From Hassallia byssoidea VB512170 (GTDB lineage Bacteria > Cyanobacteriota > Cyanobacteriia > Cyanobacteriales > Nostocaceae): a stretch of 64,000 nt of DNA. Below are positions 8,280-16,956 of this stretch, in pieces. The notes under the pieces were generated by a model. The model did not search any database and was not told the origin of the DNA. It saw nothing but the letters and a program-made list of their open reading frames with translations. Position numbers and translations under genes: made by a program. Each line of letters starts with the position of its first letter. Position 1 is the stretch's first letter. The stretch is from positions 118,484-182,483 of the forward strand of contig NZ_JTCM02000005.1 of NCBI RefSeq assembly GCF_000817785.2. Direction: 5' to 3'.

Positions 8280-8756
8280 TTAAGCTGTCAAATCCACGAT
8301 TTTACTTGATGTAATTCCCATTCCTATCAAATACTGCACAAGACCTGCTTTACCATCTTTGTTATAGATAGCAGAGTACCGCTTAATGTGATTTTTTTTG
8401 CAGTATTTTCGCAGCTTCGCAGCACCTATTCCCATCATTTTCTCTGTCTCAGTCACGCCTACTAATACCAATTGTGCTTTTTGTACTTCTTCTACTGCTG
8501 AGGACAGTATTACATCTGCCCAGCTTTCAGGCAATAGGGTTTCTTCCAACTGTTGCGTACTATCAATTTCTAGTTTAGATGTAGACAACGATTCTGATAC
8601 CGTAATAGGAGGTTCTTCCAATACTGTATCGTCAGGTAGAGACTTTTCAGCAGGAATATAGAAAAGCCAGCAGATAAAAGAGAAAATGACACTAAACAAG
8701 TAAATGGGAAACAGAAAATTAATAACTGTGGAAACTAATTCAATTCCCGAAGACAT
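8280..8756 (-). CDS. Membrane-anchored protein with a C-terminal LRKxC/IK module (hypothetical)
   Basis: 158 residues. A transmembrane helix (LFPIYLFSVIFSFICWLFYI) lies at about residues 14-33, followed by an acidic linker and a compact C-terminal module, AAKLRKYCKKNHIKRYSAIY then GKAGLVQYLIGM. The C-terminal part resembles small SAP/Rho-N-like helical domains and is similar to the end of the protein at 32057-32431, which also has an N-terminal membrane helix. AGGAG lies 7 nt upstream of the start. Function unknown. Confidence 0.6.
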   Translation of the reverse strand: MSSGIELVSTVINFLFPIYLFSVIFSFICWLFYIPAEKSLPDDTVLEEPPITVSESLSTSKLEIDSTQQLEETLLPESWADVILSSAVEEVQKAQLVLVGVTETEKMMGIGAAKLRKYCKKNHIKRYSAIYNKDGKAGLVQYLIGMGITSSKIVDLTA

Positions 8757-9140
8757 CGTAGTTCTCCTAATGTTATAAGTAAAGTCTGAGCATTATTTAG
8801 AAGCGATTCGCCCAGTAGTGGGGGAATACTCCCCCGTACTAAACGAATGCCTCCAAACCCAAACAATACCCACTTTTAGGAGCAGGAAGTTCTATGAACT
8901 ATGCATCTGGCTGTGACACCAAATGAACCAAATAAGAGAGACTCTTGGTATTTCTATTGGTTGAAAAAGATTGTCAGAAATTACCGCAGCCTGTATCTGC
9001 AAAAACAACAGGTTTCTGATTTTTGGTAGGATTTTATGCTCGACAGTACAAGGAATTGAGACAACACTATCCAAGTCCCCGACCTCATAGCTTTACATCC
9101 CAAATATCTGAGATATTGAATTAGTTGGGCGTAATTCATT
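8757..9140. other. Intergenic region without a supported gene
   Basis: Contains a GGGGG/CCCCC hairpin at about 8819-8834 and a minus-strand 60-codon frame at 8892-9074 whose composition does not look like protein. Nothing else identifiable. Confidence 0.4.
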
Positions 9141-10451
9141 TCAAACCTCCGAAATATTATTGGAATTCTTAGTTCTTAGATAATCAACCAAAAGTACTAA
9201 ATTATAGTCGTGATGACAAAGTACTAATGGTCTTTCACTGCAATAAGGGTTAATTGGAAAACCATCATGTCGAAAAAAATGGTCTTTACGTGTATCTCGG
9301 TCAATCACCACAATATTTGGTCCTTCAACACGCACCGATGCATTCACTAAACCCTTATTTAGTTCAGCAATCTTTTCTGGAGAACTAAAATCTTTCTCCT
9401 CAATCACGCGAGTTTTGAAATAAGTCACATATGCCAACAGACTGTTAATAAACCCAGGAATAGAGTCTGAATACGGCAGCAAATTGCCATCAAAATCAAA
9501 GCTAAAGTGGCGACCAGAATACTTGTCCTTAAGAAAGATACTAGTCTCGTGTCTAGAAATTTCAGCTTCAACCAAGCCCTCGTTTAAAGCTTCAACTGTT
9601 TTCCAATCTTCCCACTTTCGTTGTACCAAACCTTCAATCAGCTGTTTGTCAGGACAATCCAATCCGTCCCAGCCGTCGGCGTGTATGCCGCAGACAACAC
9701 GATTATCACCGTGAAAATAGCAGCATCCCTTACAGTCATCAATTTTTGATGCCTGAAAACGACTGTGGCGCTTTGCTTGTATCCACTTATAGTGGAATTG
9801 CAAATATCTAGAAAGTGCTTGTTTTGGATCAGCACAATCTGAGCTAAAGGATTTGCCAACTAAATTTTCTTGTTTAGGATACCGAACCTCAAAAATCACA
9901 GCTAAATCTGGAATTTGGCTATTATCAATTCTGGCAGAAACTACTGTATTCAAATCTTCGCCTAGTCCTTTGTGAGAACTGAAGCGAAATAAATGTAATC
10001 CTCCAATAGAAGGACAACCCTGAATTTTAACAATGTAGTAGGAAAATACTCTTGATGGTTTTTCCACTACAAACATCTGTTGAATTTCTTCACTCTCAAC
10101 TAAAGCCGATTCATCAGACAACTGAATAATTGCAGATTCTTCAAGCAGATCAACAGTTTTCTCTTGTTTATCTTTTTCCTCCTCATCAAGATAGCTCAAA
10201 GAAGCACCAACGCAGGATGTAAGCGCGATAGCAGCCGTACCTAAAAGTACGCTAGCATAACTTAAGCTACTCAGCCGCTGGTAGGCACGTTTATCGCCAA
10301 TATTAAAACCACCACCAATCAGTTGCTCTGCTCCACCGCTCAATAAAGCAGATATAGCGCTAGCAAAAACGACAGATAAAGCCAAACAACCAGCAGTTGA
10401 ATTAATGCGTTGTACTGTTTTGAGCAATTTTCTCTTCATGTTTGTGTTCAT
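9141..10451 (-). CDS. Hypothetical protein, two N-terminal membrane helices and a Cys cluster
   Basis: 436 residues. Hydrophobic segments near residues 20-40 (GCLALSVVFASAISALLSGG) and 65-82 (ASVLLGTAAIALTSCVG) are followed by an acidic linker and a large soluble part. Around residue 240 a cysteine cluster, CKGCCYFHGDN then VVCGIHADGWDGLDCPD, looks like a metal or Fe-S site. Two later blocks resemble each other: VEALNEGLVEAEISRHETSI and IAELNKGLVNASVRVEGPNI, each followed by (R/K)xxHF, suggesting an internal repeat. GGGGAG lies 6 nt upstream of the start. No family recognised. Confidence 0.6.
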   Translation of the reverse strand: MNTNMKRKLLKTVQRINSTAGCLALSVVFASAISALLSGGAEQLIGGGFNIGDKRAYQRLSSLSYASVLLGTAAIALTSCVGASLSYLDEEEKDKQEKTVDLLEESAIIQLSDESALVESEEIQQMFVVEKPSRVFSYYIVKIQGCPSIGGLHLFRFSSHKGLGEDLNTVVSARIDNSQIPDLAVIFEVRYPKQENLVGKSFSSDCADPKQALSRYLQFHYKWIQAKRHSRFQASKIDDCKGCCYFHGDNRVVCGIHADGWDGLDCPDKQLIEGLVQRKWEDWKTVEALNEGLVEAEISRHETSIFLKDKYSGRHFSFDFDGNLLPYSDSIPGFINSLLAYVTYFKTRVIEEKDFSSPEKIAELNKGLVNASVRVEGPNIVVIDRDTRKDHFFRHDGFPINPYCSERPLVLCHHDYNLVLLVDYLRTKNSNNISEV

Positions 10452-10712
10452 TATGAACTCCCCTTTGATTACAACAACCAGTAAGTAGCCCCAGCGTTGT
10501 AGGGGATTATGGGAACCGCACTTTGCCTACTGCCCTACTGCATTCAATTGTTTCGGAGACACTGTTAAAAGTTCCAAACAACCTAGACGTTCGGATTCGG
10601 CTTCAGCACAATTCCCAATGGCAGTAGCAAAGACTCGAACTTAATTATTTAAACCACACCCGTGGTACTGCCAAATCAGGAAATATCCTGTAATAAAAAT
10701 TCAATTATTAAC
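10452..10712. other. Intergenic, no gene seen
   Basis: Upstream region of the minus-strand gene ending at 10451; presumably holds its promoter, but no clear -10/-35 pair stands out. Confidence 0.3.
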
Positions 10713-10814
10713 TCAGGACTTTTTACTATCAGCCAAAACCAAACCAGCAATAGTAGCAGTAGAAACGGTATCAACTAATCCAACAAATCCAATGATAGCT
10801 ATAAAGTTGGTCAT
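10713..10814 (-). CDS. Tiny membrane peptide (hypothetical)
   Basis: 33 codons, MTNFIAIIGFVGLVDTVSTA then TIAGLVLADSKKS: a hydrophobic helix with a short charged tail. No good ribosome-binding site. It lies at the end of the FtsK operon, where other tiny membrane peptides occur. Weak call. Confidence 0.25.
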   Translation of the reverse strand: MTNFIAIIGFVGLVDTVSTATIAGLVLADSKKS

Positions 10815-10837
10815 AAATTTGTAGACAGGTTTATTAG

Positions 10838-10993
10838 TTATTTACACTCCAGCATCAACATTTTTAACCCCACTAAAATTGTTAGAAATAACCCCACCGA
10901 ATAAATCATGGTAAACGAAAATATAAGACAAGAGTGATAATTAATTTTTTGCAGTAGATATACAGTCCGCATTTTGAGAAAGTTGTTTTTCAT
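10838..10993 (-). CDS. Small membrane peptide (hypothetical)
   Basis: 51 codons from the ATG at 10991-10993. A basic start (MKNNFLKMRTVYLLQK) precedes a hydrophobic segment (IYSVGLFLTILVGLKML). ACGAGG lies just upstream, and the start is 14 bp past the stop of the P-loop ATPase, so it probably belongs to that operon. No family recognised. Confidence 0.4.
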   Translation of the reverse strand: MKNNFLKMRTVYLLQKINYHSCLIFSFTMIYSVGLFLTILVGLKMLMLECK

Positions 10994-11007
10994 AAAACCT
11001 CGTTTCG

Positions 11008-11505
11008 TTAAAAAACGTGAGTGTTAGACTCGTCCATTTGAAAATCTTCAAATAAATCAGCAAAACTTTGAAAATTAAAATAATGCAAGGGTTGACGAGA
11101 TACTGTCAACAAGCTCAAGTTATCCAAGTTAGCCAGCATTTTTAGTTTGGACAAGTCACTACTCAAATCGTCAGTGCTACAGTGCAATCTATCAAAATCA
11201 TCCAATACTAAAAGTTTATTTGAACCACTTGACAAACTTTGTACAATTTGCTGCCAACTTGCACTTGCATATAACTCAAAACCCATAGATATAGCTAAAA
11301 AAATACTATCTATATCAAAAGGATAATCAAGAGCTAAATATAGGGCTTCGCAACTAGTATCTTTGAGTAAAGCCTGCTGAATAACGTAAGTTTTACCTAT
11401 TGTGCTACGCCCCCATAAATTGAAATTTTTACCATTATTTGTCTGACATAGCAAGTGTTTGTAATCTTGATATTTTAACATCATTTTCACCAGCTTTTGA
11501 TTCAC
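11008..11505 (-). CDS. Small P-loop ATPase
   Basis: 165 residues. Walker A is GRSTIGKTY (about residues 32-40) and Walker B is LLVLDDFD (about residues 99-106), followed by LTVSRQPL, which resembles a sensor-1 strand. It lacks a C-terminal lid or extra domains, so it is a minimal AAA-like NTPase. The GTG start overlaps the TGA of the upstream small membrane protein (GTGA), implying translational coupling. With a membrane protein, a RusA-like nuclease and an FtsK translocase in the same operon, a role in moving or processing DNA is plausible. Confidence 0.65.
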   Translation of the reverse strand: MNQKLVKMMLKYQDYKHLLCQTNNGKNFNLWGRSTIGKTYVIQQALLKDTSCEALYLALDYPFDIDSIFLAISMGFELYASASWQQIVQSLSSGSNKLLVLDDFDRLHCSTDDLSSDLSKLKMLANLDNLSLLTVSRQPLHYFNFQSFADLFEDFQMDESNTHVF

Positions 11506-11702
11506 AAATACTCAATCATTAATACAATAATACTGATTGGTAAATAGATAATTACTCCAGCAAAATCAAAGAAATAATGCACAACCACGGCAGCAATAAT
11601 CGTATTTGTTATATCCAAAACATTCCAAAGATCGCGCTCGCAAACGAAACATACAAAACTGCTATGAAAACCAGAGCTGTTATGTACATACGCGCCTATC
11701 AT
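11502..11702 (-). CDS. Small two-helix membrane protein
   Basis: 66 residues with hydrophobic segments TIIAAVVVHYFF and AGVIIYLPISIIVLMIEYL. It overlaps the RusA-like gene upstream by 23 bp and the ATPase gene downstream by 4 bp, so it is embedded in the operon. Function unknown; it may anchor the ATPase. Confidence 0.45.
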   Translation of the reverse strand: MIGAYVHNSSGFHSSFVCFVCERDLWNVLDITNTIIAAVVVHYFFDFAGVIIYLPISIIVLMIEYL

Positions 11703-12105
11703 AAAACTGATTTGACTTACAAAAATTCTCTAGCAAGAACTCAGGACTTCCTGCCATCCGTAAACATGCTTCATCTTTTTTACTGCGATAGTAGTAATGA
11801 AGCACGGGCGACTGGATGGTACACAAATTATCGTTTTTAATCACCCCTGCTTGTATTAAACCGTCCATGATGTACTTACTAGCTGCTGCAACATTATCAT
11901 GGTCGCGGGCAAAAGTCTTCAAATACCAGTGAAATTCCAACCAAACTTTATCTTTAAACTTCACATCACAAGTACAAGCAAACTGGCAGATTATATCCGT
12001 CCAATGTTTCTTATGTCTTGCACTAACTTGCCAACCTTGTCGAGCAAAATTTATCTTGTCGTTAAGCGTCGGTGGTAGACTTAGTGTGAGCTCAAATATC
12101 ATCAC
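11680..12105 (-). CDS. RusA-like Holliday-junction resolvase
   Basis: 141 residues. The core ARDHDNVAAASKYIMDGLIQ then AGVIKNDN matches the RusA pattern, in which aspartates around a DxDN-like motif bind the catalytic metal. The C-terminal strand region follows as PVLHYYYRSKKDEACL. RusA proteins cleave four-way junctions during recombination. The start overlaps the end of the FtsK-like gene by 14 bp. Pairing a junction resolvase with an FtsK translocase suggests resolution or processing of transferred or dimeric DNA. Confidence 0.65.
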   Translation of the reverse strand: MMIFELTLSLPPTLNDKINFARQGWQVSARHKKHWTDIICQFACTCDVKFKDKVWLEFHWYLKTFARDHDNVAAASKYIMDGLIQAGVIKNDNLCTIQSPVLHYYYRSKKDEACLRMAGSPEFLLENFCKSNQFYDRRVCT

Positions 12106-14065
12106 TTGACTCCAAACCAGATATAAACTCAGCTACAGCATCGCGCAACCGCTTATATCTCCTACCATCCGCACGCGATAACTCAAACAATTCTTGAACT
12201 ATTTCATGTAGTTCATACCCGCGTTTGTGCAAAGAAATAATGCTGGATTTAGTCGCCTCATCAAAGGTAATGTTTGAACTAAATTCTTCTAATTGATCAA
12301 CCTTGGTAACAAGTCTAGTCGATTTTTCCAGTGTAATGGAGCTATTAAAACTAGCAAAATCTAATCCTGAATTCCAAGGAGTAACCGAAGAAGCATGATT
12401 TTTTGCTTCTTCTAAATACTGCTCAAAATCCTTCTTCTCATCTCCCAAATACACCCCTTGAAGGCGAATTACACCCAAAGGTGACTTATAAAGCATATCG
12501 CCAAAACCCAACAAGCTAGCCGCCCGGTTGTCGTCAGGGTCGCCCAGAATAATTCCACTATCTTCCGGTCGAGAAGTCGCAAAAGCTACCTTAGCAGGAC
12601 AGTTAGACCGAATAAGGGGTTTTATCACGTCCTTGTCAGGACGCTGGGTGAATAGCAAAATGTGTATTCCTGCCGCCCCTGCCTTTGCCAGCAGCTTCAT
12701 CAACATCAGTTCTATTTGGTCTTTACAATTGGGGTCAGACAACAAGTCAAAGCATTCGTCAATCAGACAAACTATTCGAGTCATTGGCGCAGCAGGAAAC
12801 ATTTGGTTATATTGCGCTACCTTTTCCACAGAGACTCGTTCAAACTCCTGGTAACGAAATTCTTGCTCTGCCACAAGATATTCCAGCAATTTTAAAGTAG
12901 CGATCGCGTCCTTTGCCACCGGAGCAATCAAATGAGGTAGCCTGTCAAAGCAGCCAAATGTCACGCGCTTAACATCACTTAAAACCAGCCTAACTACTCC
13001 TGGGGGATACCGCCGCGCTAAATACAGAACAGCAGCCCGCTCAAACTGACTCTTACCCCCACGAGTGCGTCCCCCACCTAAAATATGAGTTACATTTTCA
13101 TCGTAGAGGGGTATTTCAACATAAGTACCGTCCACATCTACACCACCAGGAATCACAATAAAGTTAATATCAAATTCCTCTGAAAACTTGACGTAATCAG
13201 CAAAGTATGCTTTTTTTCTATCCAAACGAGGGATGTCAAACACAACCGCCCCCGGTACTACTGATATCATGGGAGGGTTTTCTATTTTGAGTTCATCCCC
13301 TAGCTGCTGTACCAAGTCATTTCCCAAGCCCTGGACTTTCTTGAAACTTACTCCCTTGGCTAGTTTTACCTTTACCCGATTAAAAGTAGGTCCAGTTTTC
13401 GTATCAACATATTTACAATCAATTCCAAAGTCCTGGAGAACACCCACAAGAACATTTCCAGTAATTGAGGTAGATTGGGTGTTTGAAGCCTCATTAGAGA
13501 TTGATAACCCTTGCTGCTGAATTTGAGTGGCTGCTGGTAAAGAGATTTTTTCTCCCGTAGCCTTAGCAACCAAATTAGCTGCACGGTAACCCAACTGTTT
13601 GAAGTGCATATTCTCTGTATTTTCTGCTAATTGAACAAAATCGAGGTAGGATTTACCCTCTCGATACATTTGATATAAATCTTGCTCAAAAACCTGAATT
13701 TCGTATTCGCCAGGAATCCTATTAATTAATATATATCTTAGGCATAATTTAGCAAAAGCCAAATCAGATAAATTACAGAAATTCTGACATACTTCTAATA
13801 TCTTAGCTTCACCCATACCCGAAATAACTGCTTGATAAATAAGTTGAAATAAATATTGATGGTCGTAGCTAGTAATTGTCCGATTAAGCTTTTCTGCAAA
13901 CTCCAGCTCGTGAAGAACAGCATTAACATAATTTTGTTGCTCAAAACCAAATGATTCCTTGGCATAACCAGAAATTTCCTGATTCGATAAACCTTCAGCT
14001 TTCAAACAAACAAGTGCTTGATATATTTGCTCGTTATTATATTGAGTTTCATCCAAATAAATCAC
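12092..14065 (-). CDS. FtsK/SpoIIIE-type DNA translocase
   Basis: 657 residues. The helical N-terminal third has no clear membrane segments. Motor domain: HILGGGRTRGGKSQ (Walker A, about residue 330), RLVLSDVKRVTFGCFDRLPH, IVCLIDECFDLL (Walker B), HILLFTQRPDKDVIKPLIRS and FGDMLYKSPLG, all FtsK hallmarks. The tail (TKSSIISLHKRGYELHEIVQ) is charged and may form a small DNA-binding domain. FtsK/TraB relatives pump double-stranded DNA at septa or during conjugation. It overlaps the lysozyme-like gene by 4 bp, tying DNA pumping to wall digestion. Without the usual membrane domain, its anchor may be one of the small membrane proteins upstream. Confidence 0.85.
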   Translation of the reverse strand: MIYLDETQYNNEQIYQALVCLKAEGLSNQEISGYAKESFGFEQQNYVNAVLHELEFAEKLNRTITSYDHQYLFQLIYQAVISGMGEAKILEVCQNFCNLSDLAFAKLCLRYILINRIPGEYEIQVFEQDLYQMYREGKSYLDFVQLAENTENMHFKQLGYRAANLVAKATGEKISLPAATQIQQQGLSISNEASNTQSTSITGNVLVGVLQDFGIDCKYVDTKTGPTFNRVKVKLAKGVSFKKVQGLGNDLVQQLGDELKIENPPMISVVPGAVVFDIPRLDRKKAYFADYVKFSEEFDINFIVIPGGVDVDGTYVEIPLYDENVTHILGGGRTRGGKSQFERAAVLYLARRYPPGVVRLVLSDVKRVTFGCFDRLPHLIAPVAKDAIATLKLLEYLVAEQEFRYQEFERVSVEKVAQYNQMFPAAPMTRIVCLIDECFDLLSDPNCKDQIELMLMKLLAKAGAAGIHILLFTQRPDKDVIKPLIRSNCPAKVAFATSRPEDSGIILGDPDDNRAASLLGFGDMLYKSPLGVIRLQGVYLGDEKKDFEQYLEEAKNHASSVTPWNSGLDFASFNSSITLEKSTRLVTKVDQLEEFSSNITFDEATKSSIISLHKRGYELHEIVQELFELSRADGRRYKRLRDAVAEFISGLESSDDI

Positions 14066-14865
14066 TTCCTTATAGCTAATAGCTCTTGCTGATAATGTTT
14101 TCTTAACTGCTCTAAAGTTTTTGGGTTTTGTGAATAATCATTGCAAACTAGACTTGCCCAAACTCGCCCTACTTTACAAGCAGCAGTATCAAAATTGCCC
14201 GCTTCAATATCACTTAAAGCATTGTTACGGCGAATATATTCAACAGCCATTTTATCTTGCGATCGCGGGCTGAAATCTTCAAGTTGTAATTTGGGTTGAA
14301 GGTCATACCAGCTTTTATCCAACATCTGGTATGCACCCGCCGCAGTTGAACAAACTCTCCTACCATTAATCGGTGCACATTGTTTGATTAATGGATGAGT
14401 AGAAAAATTATCAAAATTACCTTTAAAAACCAACTTTCGATAGCTTTCACTACCAGAAGTTCCTGTTTCCGCCCAACGTATTGTAGCTAAGAAAGCCTGC
14501 ATCTGAGGAGAATATTGACTTGAATTATTAGATAAACCAAATGAAAGATTATTATTTGCAGTTTCATAAGTATTACTCTGAGTACCTGCTAAATGTATGC
14601 CCAAAATTATTAGTGAAGTTGCTGACAAGTGAACTGGTTGCAAGCGCGGTATTCTCTGATGGCGAGAAAAACCAACCAATCCCACTAACCCACCAATAAT
14701 AAAACCAAATTTCCAATTATCCAGTACCTTACCAAAAGTACGTGCATGGCAAACAACATCTGCACCTGTTGAAGCCAACCCACACGGAAATGAAGCTATG
14801 CCGTAGGAAGTAGCAACAGTTACAGCAGCACCAATCAAACCTGAAATTAAAACACGCCCTAGCAT
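14062..14865 (-). CDS. GH104-like lysozyme/muramidase with membrane anchors
   Basis: 267 residues. Two hydrophobic helices (VLISGLIGAAVTVATSYGIA; FGFIIGGLVGLVGF) and a third (LSATSLIILGIHLAG) precede a catalytic domain. That domain reads MQAFLATIRWAETGTSG (putative catalytic Glu in WAETGT), then STAAGAYQMLDKSWYDL and AACKVGRVWASL. The pattern matches phage/conjugation muramidases of the lambda-R/GH104 type. Such enzymes open peptidoglycan for large envelope machines (compare VirB1). Its ATG overlaps the M23 side by a 7-bp gap and the FtsK gene by ATGA. Confidence 0.75.
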   Translation of the reverse strand: MLGRVLISGLIGAAVTVATSYGIASFPCGLASTGADVVCHARTFGKVLDNWKFGFIIGGLVGLVGFSRHQRIPRLQPVHLSATSLIILGIHLAGTQSNTYETANNNLSFGLSNNSSQYSPQMQAFLATIRWAETGTSGSESYRKLVFKGNFDNFSTHPLIKQCAPINGRRVCSTAAGAYQMLDKSWYDLQPKLQLEDFSPRSQDKMAVEYIRRNNALSDIEAGNFDTAACKVGRVWASLVCNDYSQNPKTLEQLRKHYQQELLAIRK

Positions 14866-14872
14866 ATCAAAA

Positions 14873-15523
14873 TTAACGATTTGCTAAATATTCCCGCAAG
14901 TAAGGACGAGGGTTCTGCACTACGTCATCAACTCGTACCTCAAAGTGCAAGTGCGGTCCTGTCGAAAAACCGGTACTACCTACTGCCGCGATCATTTGAC
15001 CACGTACAACAGAGTCACCTTGTTGGACATAAAGCTTACTAGCATGACCGTAAAGAGTAGATAACTTTTCGTTGTGCTTGATAACAACTGCATTCCCATA
15101 ACCACCCTTGTTACCAGCAAAAATCACTCGGCCAGCATCAACTGCATAAATTGGTGTACTCTGCGCCGCACCAAAATCAATACCAGTATGAAACTTGCGA
15201 TCGCCTGTAATGGGGTGGGTTCGCCAACCAAACTCACTAGTTACAGGAGTACCAGCCGCAGTTGGAAAGGCAATTGAACCATTATTTAAAACCTTATTAG
15301 TACCAACAGTTCTAGGTAGCACCAAACCCTGGAGAAATTTAACTAATAACTGAGATTCAACCCACCCAGAAATCTGGGGAACCACCATAGCTGCAATCAA
15401 AACTGAGGTTGTGATCGCATATCTCCAATTTCCACTCGAACTAGTATCGGCTGTCTCATCCAAACTAGTTACAGTCGAATTACTAACCTCCTTTTTACCG
15501 TCAGTTTCAAAGATTATTCGCAT
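14873..15523 (-). CDS. M23-family peptidoglycan endopeptidase
   Basis: 216 residues. One membrane helix (ITTSVLIAAMVVPQISGWV) precedes a LytM/M23 domain: TSEFGWRTHPITGDRKFHTG then IDFG (HxxxD zinc ligands), YGNAVVIKHNEKLSTLYGHA and GPHLHFEVR (HxH ligand). All key zinc residues are present. The ATG at 15521-15523 is preferred, 4 bp past the upstream stop; a TTG further up would overlap the upstream gene. It probably cuts cell-wall cross-links with the neighbouring lysozyme. Confidence 0.88.
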   Translation of the reverse strand: MRIIFETDGKKEVSNSTVTSLDETADTSSSGNWRYAITTSVLIAAMVVPQISGWVESQLLVKFLQGLVLPRTVGTNKVLNNGSIAFPTAAGTPVTSEFGWRTHPITGDRKFHTGIDFGAAQSTPIYAVDAGRVIFAGNKGGYGNAVVIKHNEKLSTLYGHASKLYVQQGDSVVRGQMIAAVGSTGFSTGPHLHFEVRVDDVVQNPRPYLREYLANR

Positions 15524-15527
15524 TGCC

Positions 15528-15872
15528 TCAACGCCTTCTTGTATTAGCAGGAGAAACTTGCCAACAACCAATCTTTGCAGTACTCAATACTTCCTCAAAA
15601 TCATTCCTAGCCACACGGCAATCAGGAGAATTTAGGCCATCCCCAGATGTTGCAAGTTCTCTAACTTGAGGAGAATAGCGTTTAGGAACAGGAGTAGAAG
15701 ATATATTCACGCCAGGTGCAGCAGTAGGGACAACCGCCGGCGATGAAAACTGAAGTTTCTGTGCCAACACCACAGCATTACGCCAGTTATAAAATTGCAA
15801 ATATCCCGGTTGCAAAATATCTGCAATCCATACCAGCAGTACGAACCAAAAAATTGCCTTTACCGACATCAT
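15528..15872 (-). CDS. Single-pass membrane protein (hypothetical)
   Basis: 114 residues: an N-terminal membrane or signal helix (VKAIFWFVLLVWIADIL), a proline/serine-rich linker, and a C-terminal segment with two cysteines (SPDCRVARNDFEEVLSTAKI then GCWQVS). It overlaps the upstream gene by 4 bp (ATGA). No family recognised; the context suggests an envelope part of the FtsK/M23 system. Confidence 0.55.
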   Translation of the reverse strand: MMSVKAIFWFVLLVWIADILQPGYLQFYNWRNAVVLAQKLQFSSPAVVPTAAPGVNISSTPVPKRYSPQVRELATSGDGLNSPDCRVARNDFEEVLSTAKIGCWQVSPANTRRR

Positions 15873-16360
15873 TCCAATTGCTTAACCACAGGCAGAGCAA
15901 AAGAAGGAACTTCCTTGGGTACAACTTCAATCTTCTTCCCAGACGCATACCCAGGCCCGGTATAACTGCCATTTAGGAAAAAATTCAACAGCATTATTAA
16001 CAACCACACTCCCACACCAGCTACACCCACAGGAGATTTAATTACATCAGATAAAAAATATACTGGATACCAGCCAAATCTCCAGGGGTTTTGCGGGTGC
16101 AACCGATGTGCTTTCCAAATCTCAATGTAGGGAATCTCTATCTGAGGAACCCTCGGCTTATAGGCAGTAGGTGCATTGATATACCTAACTTCTACTGGCT
16201 GAGTCTCATAAGTAGTCATGGGAGAAACATTTCCTTGTTGCTGATTTACTATTCCTCCTTGCTGTACCTGCTGCAACATATTTTGCAAGCGGTTTGCAGG
16301 CACAATTGCTCCACCTTCAGAATAATCAACATCAAAGTTGCGGCGCTGATTTCTGCTCAT
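15869..16360 (-). CDS. Single-pass membrane protein (hypothetical)
   Basis: 163 residues: a Gln-rich N-terminal part (NMLQQVQQGGIVNQQQG), a conserved-looking block (IEIPYIEIWKAHRLHPQNPW), then one membrane helix (VAGVGVWLLIMLLNFFL) with a short periplasmic tail. Same operon, 22 bp after the previous gene. No family recognised. Confidence 0.55.
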   Translation of the reverse strand: MSRNQRRNFDVDYSEGGAIVPANRLQNMLQQVQQGGIVNQQQGNVSPMTTYETQPVEVRYINAPTAYKPRVPQIEIPYIEIWKAHRLHPQNPWRFGWYPVYFLSDVIKSPVGVAGVGVWLLIMLLNFFLNGSYTGPGYASGKKIEVVPKEVPSFALPVVKQLE

Positions 16361-16382
16361 AATATGATCTCAAATTAAGTAA

Positions 16383-16952
16383 CTAGCTGGCAGGTTTATC
16401 ATTTACCTGGGAGTTATTATCTTCCCAGAAATCTTCATCCTGAAGTTGGGCGTAAAACTCCTCTGGAGATAACATTCCAGGTTGATTTTGCACTCCATCT
16501 TCAACAAATTGGCTACTATGTACTCGCCCTAACCCAGAAACACTAGAACGAGGAGAAAATTGGACTACATTTTTAGCAGAGAACTCGCTATTTAATCTCA
16601 TCCCAGGAGTAGGTGAAACTGGTGAGATTAAAGAAGGTTGAATATCAGTATCAGAAACACCAACATGAAGTTGTTGATTGCCGGGATTAGGCAATTTATC
16701 AGACACTTCATCTGTTTCTTCAACTGCATTGTTATAGTCAGAAATTCCCCAGCCCAAAAAACAAGCAAATCCAGCCAGAAATATAACTGCACTCATCCAA
16801 TGCACGGATGTATTGGGAGATGGCATCATCTCAACTGTCGTGCGAGTTGAACCTGAGAGGGTAGTACGAATAGGGGTACGTTTGACTGCCGCTACAACAT
16901 TGAGCGAACACAAAGCTATGCAAATTATCGCAGCAGCAAACTTGACATACAT
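16383..16952 (-). CDS. Membrane protein with signal-like N-terminus (hypothetical)
   Basis: 189 residues: a hydrophobic N-terminal segment (FAAAIICIALCSLNVVAAV), a second helix (WMSAVIFLAGFACFLGWGI) and a long polar, probably disordered C-terminal region ending in an acidic stretch (PEEFYAQLQDEDFWEDNN). Operon spacing is 4 bp from the upstream gene. No family recognised. Confidence 0.55.
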   Translation of the reverse strand: MYVKFAAAIICIALCSLNVVAAVKRTPIRTTLSGSTRTTVEMMPSPNTSVHWMSAVIFLAGFACFLGWGISDYNNAVEETDEVSDKLPNPGNQQLHVGVSDTDIQPSLISPVSPTPGMRLNSEFSAKNVVQFSPRSSVSGLGRVHSSQFVEDGVQNQPGMLSPEEFYAQLQDEDFWEDNNSQVNDKPAS

Positions 16953-16956
16953 GACA

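Noticed and set aside
8892..9074. 60-codon minus-strand frame
   Set aside because: Start context is poor, composition is odd and nothing recognisable was found; left as intergenic.
12528..12854. Plus-strand frame opposite the FtsK motor domain
   Set aside because: The FtsK Walker motifs on the minus strand are unambiguous.
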